A stretch of 64,000 bases of DNA from Kocuria marina. Lineage in GTDB: Bacteria; Actinomycetota; Actinomycetes; Actinomycetales; Micrococcaceae. Positions 62,585-64,000 of this stretch are shown here, in pieces; the first letter of the stretch is position 1; every line of letters begins with the position of its first letter. The notes below the pieces were generated by a model. That model ran no database searches and was not told where the DNA came from. It was given only the letters and a program-made list of their open reading frames with translations. The position numbers were made by a program, and so were the translations under genes. The DNA lies in NCBI GenBank assembly GCA_014652975.1, contig BMZV01000001.1, positions 310,001 to 374,000 on the forward strand, read 5' to 3'.

Positions 62585-63514
62585 GTGTTTTCGACCAACC
62601 CCGACACCCCCGTGACCCCGGCGGGCCGCTTCGCGCCGTCGCCGTCGGGGGACCTGCACCTGGGAAACCTGCGCACGGCCCTGGCCGCGTGGGGATTCGC
62701 GCGGGCCACGGGGCGCCGCTTCCTGTTGCGCGTGGAGGACCTGGACCGGGTCAAGAAGGGGGCCGCACAGCGCAACGCGGCGGATCTGCGGGCGATCGGC
62801 CTCGACTGGGACGGCCCCGTGGACCACCAGTCCGAACGCATTCCCCGATTCCTGGACCGCGTACAGGACCTCACCGAGGCGGGCCTCACGTACGAGTGCT
62901 TCTGCACGCGCAAGGAGATCCACGCGGCGGCCTCCGCTCCCCACGGCATCCCGGGCGCGTACCCCGGCACGTGCCGGAACCTGAGTGCGGCCGAGCGCGC
63001 GCGACGTCGTACCCAGCGACCCCCCGCCATCCGGCTGAGGGCGCAGACGCGGGAGTTCACGGTGCACGACCACTTCGTGGGCGAGTACACGGGAGCCGTG
63101 GACGACATGGTGCTCGTGCGCAACGACGGGACGCCGGCGTACAACCTGGCCGTGGTCGTGGACGACGCCGAACAGGGTGTGGACCAGGTGGTGCGCGGGG
63201 ACGACCTGTTGCCGTCCGCTCCGCGACAGGCGTATCTCGCGGGGCTGCTGGGGCACCGGGTTCCCGAGTACGCCCACGTGCCGCTGGTGCTCGGTCCCGC
63301 CGGGGCGCGGCTCGCCAAGCGGGACGGCGCCGTCACGCTCGGGGAGCTCGAGGACATCGGGTACACGGCGCAGGACGTGCTCGCGTGGCTCGCCGGCACT
63401 CTGGGGATCGTCCACCCCGTGCGCACCGCCGCGGACGTGCTGGACCGATGGGACCCGAGCTCGTGGCGGCGCGAACCCGCGACCTTCACACCGTGGCCGG
63501 TGACGCGTCCGTAG
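62585..63514 (+). CDS. gluQ: Glutamyl-Q tRNA(Asp) synthetase
   Basis: The 309-residue protein is a shortened glutamyl-tRNA synthetase that adds glutamate to queuosine in tRNA-Asp. It has the class I HIGH-type motif in RFAPSPSGDLHLGNLRTALAAW, a YECFCTRKEI zinc-region start, VVRGDDLLPSAPRQAYL and the KMSKS-type loop LAKRDGAVTLGEL. It lacks the anticodon-binding C-terminal half, as the family does. The frame runs back to 62444, but GTG 62585 follows a TACTGT -10 box and meets the family start. Confidence 0.9.
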   Translation: MFSTNPDTPVTPAGRFAPSPSGDLHLGNLRTALAAWGFARATGRRFLLRVEDLDRVKKGAAQRNAADLRAIGLDWDGPVDHQSERIPRFLDRVQDLTEAGLTYECFCTRKEIHAAASAPHGIPGAYPGTCRNLSAAERARRRTQRPPAIRLRAQTREFTVHDHFVGEYTGAVDDMVLVRNDGTPAYNLAVVVDDAEQGVDQVVRGDDLLPSAPRQAYLAGLLGHRVPEYAHVPLVLGPAGARLAKRDGAVTLGELEDIGYTAQDVLAWLAGTLGIVHPVRTAADVLDRWDPSSWRREPATFTPWPVTRP

Positions 63515-63534
63515 GGCCTCCGGAGCGGTAGGGT

Positions 63535-63550
63535 TGTGAACTGTCTCACA
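63535..63550 (+). promoter_or_regulatory. CRP/GlxR-type operator upstream of putP
   Basis: TGTGAACTGTCTCACA is a perfect TGTGA-N6-TCACA site. TATACAGT, a likely -10, is at 63581-63588, so the site centre is about 50 bp before the expected transcription start, a position from which CRP-family activators work. Confidence 0.65.
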
Positions 63551-63626
63551 CGGCTCACATGGGATCTGCGTCACCTCCCCTATACAGTGGGCGCAGTCCA
63601 ACGACCCCGTACCGGAAGGCACGAGC

Positions 63627-64000
63627 ATGTCCGATCAGGCGTACCAACTCCTGGCAATCCTGGCGTATTTCATCGCCATGATCTGCATTGGCCTGTGGGC
63701 CAACAGCAAGACCAAGAACCTCGACGACTACATGCTGGGCGGGCGCAACCTCAAGCCCGGCGTGGCTGCGCTGTCGGCCGGCGCGTCGGACATGTCCGGG
63801 TGGCTGCTCATGGGTCTGCCCGGTGCGGTGTACCTCTCCGGGCTGGTGGAGGCGTGGCTGGCCATCGGCCTGACCGCCGGTGCGTGGGTGAACTGGAAGA
63901 TCGTGGCTCCCCGGTTGCGGGCCTACACCGAGGTATCCCACAACTCGATCACCATCCCGTCCTTCCTGGACAACCGGCTCAAGGGCAACACCCGGATCCT
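63627..64000 (+). CDS. putP: Sodium/proline symporter PutP (3' end beyond window)
   Basis: The frame from ATG 63627 stays open to the end (124 codons seen). The first residues YQLLAILAYFIAMICIGLWANSKTKNLDDYMLGGRNLKPGVAALSAGASDMSGWLLMGLPGAVYLSGL match the PutP start closely; GASDMSGWLLMGLPG is the sodium- and proline-binding helix 2 of this SSS-family transporter. GGAAGG precedes the ATG. Proline uptake serves nutrition and osmoprotection. A CRP/GlxR-type site lies upstream. Only the first four helices are in view. Confidence 0.9.
   Translation, partial: MSDQAYQLLAILAYFIAMICIGLWANSKTKNLDDYMLGGRNLKPGVAALSAGASDMSGWLLMGLPGAVYLSGLVEAWLAIGLTAGAWVNWKIVAPRLRAYTEVSHNSITIPSFLDNRLKGNTRI

Overview
The window is about 70% GC with dense, often overlapping genes. 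It carries a menaquinone pathway, an assimilatory APS-type sulfate reduction operon, a MetPS-type methionine/alanine importer and many GTG starts. This points to a high-GC actinobacterium, most likely a Micrococcaceae member such as Kocuria; the genus is inferred from gene content only. No rRNA, tRNA or CRISPR array was seen. At least a dozen genes have a TANNNT -10 hexamer 6-8 nt before the start codon, so leaderless transcription looks common here, and this pattern was used to fix several starts.

Layout. 1-6.3 kb: the 3' part of an ECF sigma factor with a fused zinc finger (cut by the window edge), a hairpin-rich gap, a Fur-family regulator, a divergent SseB-like/DUF6882-like pair and rarD. 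6.3-19 kb: metP-metS, a long-chain polyprenyl synthase with a geranylgeranyl-reductase-like enzyme, menF, a polar amino-acid ABC importer, an MFS relic, an SDR and menD. 19-24 kb: sir-cysH-cysD-cysN. 24-29 kb: a PhoX-type phosphatase, a dead IS3-family element abutting a truncated VanB-type reductase, and an aromatic-acid MFS transporter, the last two with lower GC than their surroundings. 29-34 kb: menC, then a four-gene set resembling membrane polysaccharide synthesis whose deacetylase-like gene is frameshifted. 34-36 kb: fur-katA.

36.6-46.5 kb is a variable, defence-type region: type I restriction-modification hsdM-hsdS-hsdR, a membrane acyltransferase-like protein, an excisionase-like/PIN toxin-antitoxin pair, and the decayed remains of a cytidine-deaminase-like and a cysteine-synthase-like gene. 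47-56 kb is a catabolic island: a TAXI/TRAP carboxylate importer, enoyl-CoA hydratase and 3-hydroxyacyl-CoA dehydrogenase on one side of a LysR regulator, and a class III CoA-transferase and acyl-CoA dehydrogenase on the other. Together they could import a short carboxylic acid, activate it to a CoA ester and carry it through three beta-oxidation steps.

56-64 kb: a disrupted NB-ARC/LuxR regulator, a 3-hydroxybenzoate 4-monooxygenase-like flavoprotein, a PAP2 phosphatase, an MBL-fold hydrolase, gluQ and the start of putP behind a CRP/GlxR-type site. Several loci (15.3, 26.6, 32.6, 45.7-46.5 and 55.9-58.0 kb) are frame-disrupted. Most look like real gene decay, but single-base errors in the assembly cannot be excluded for the 33.1 kb case.
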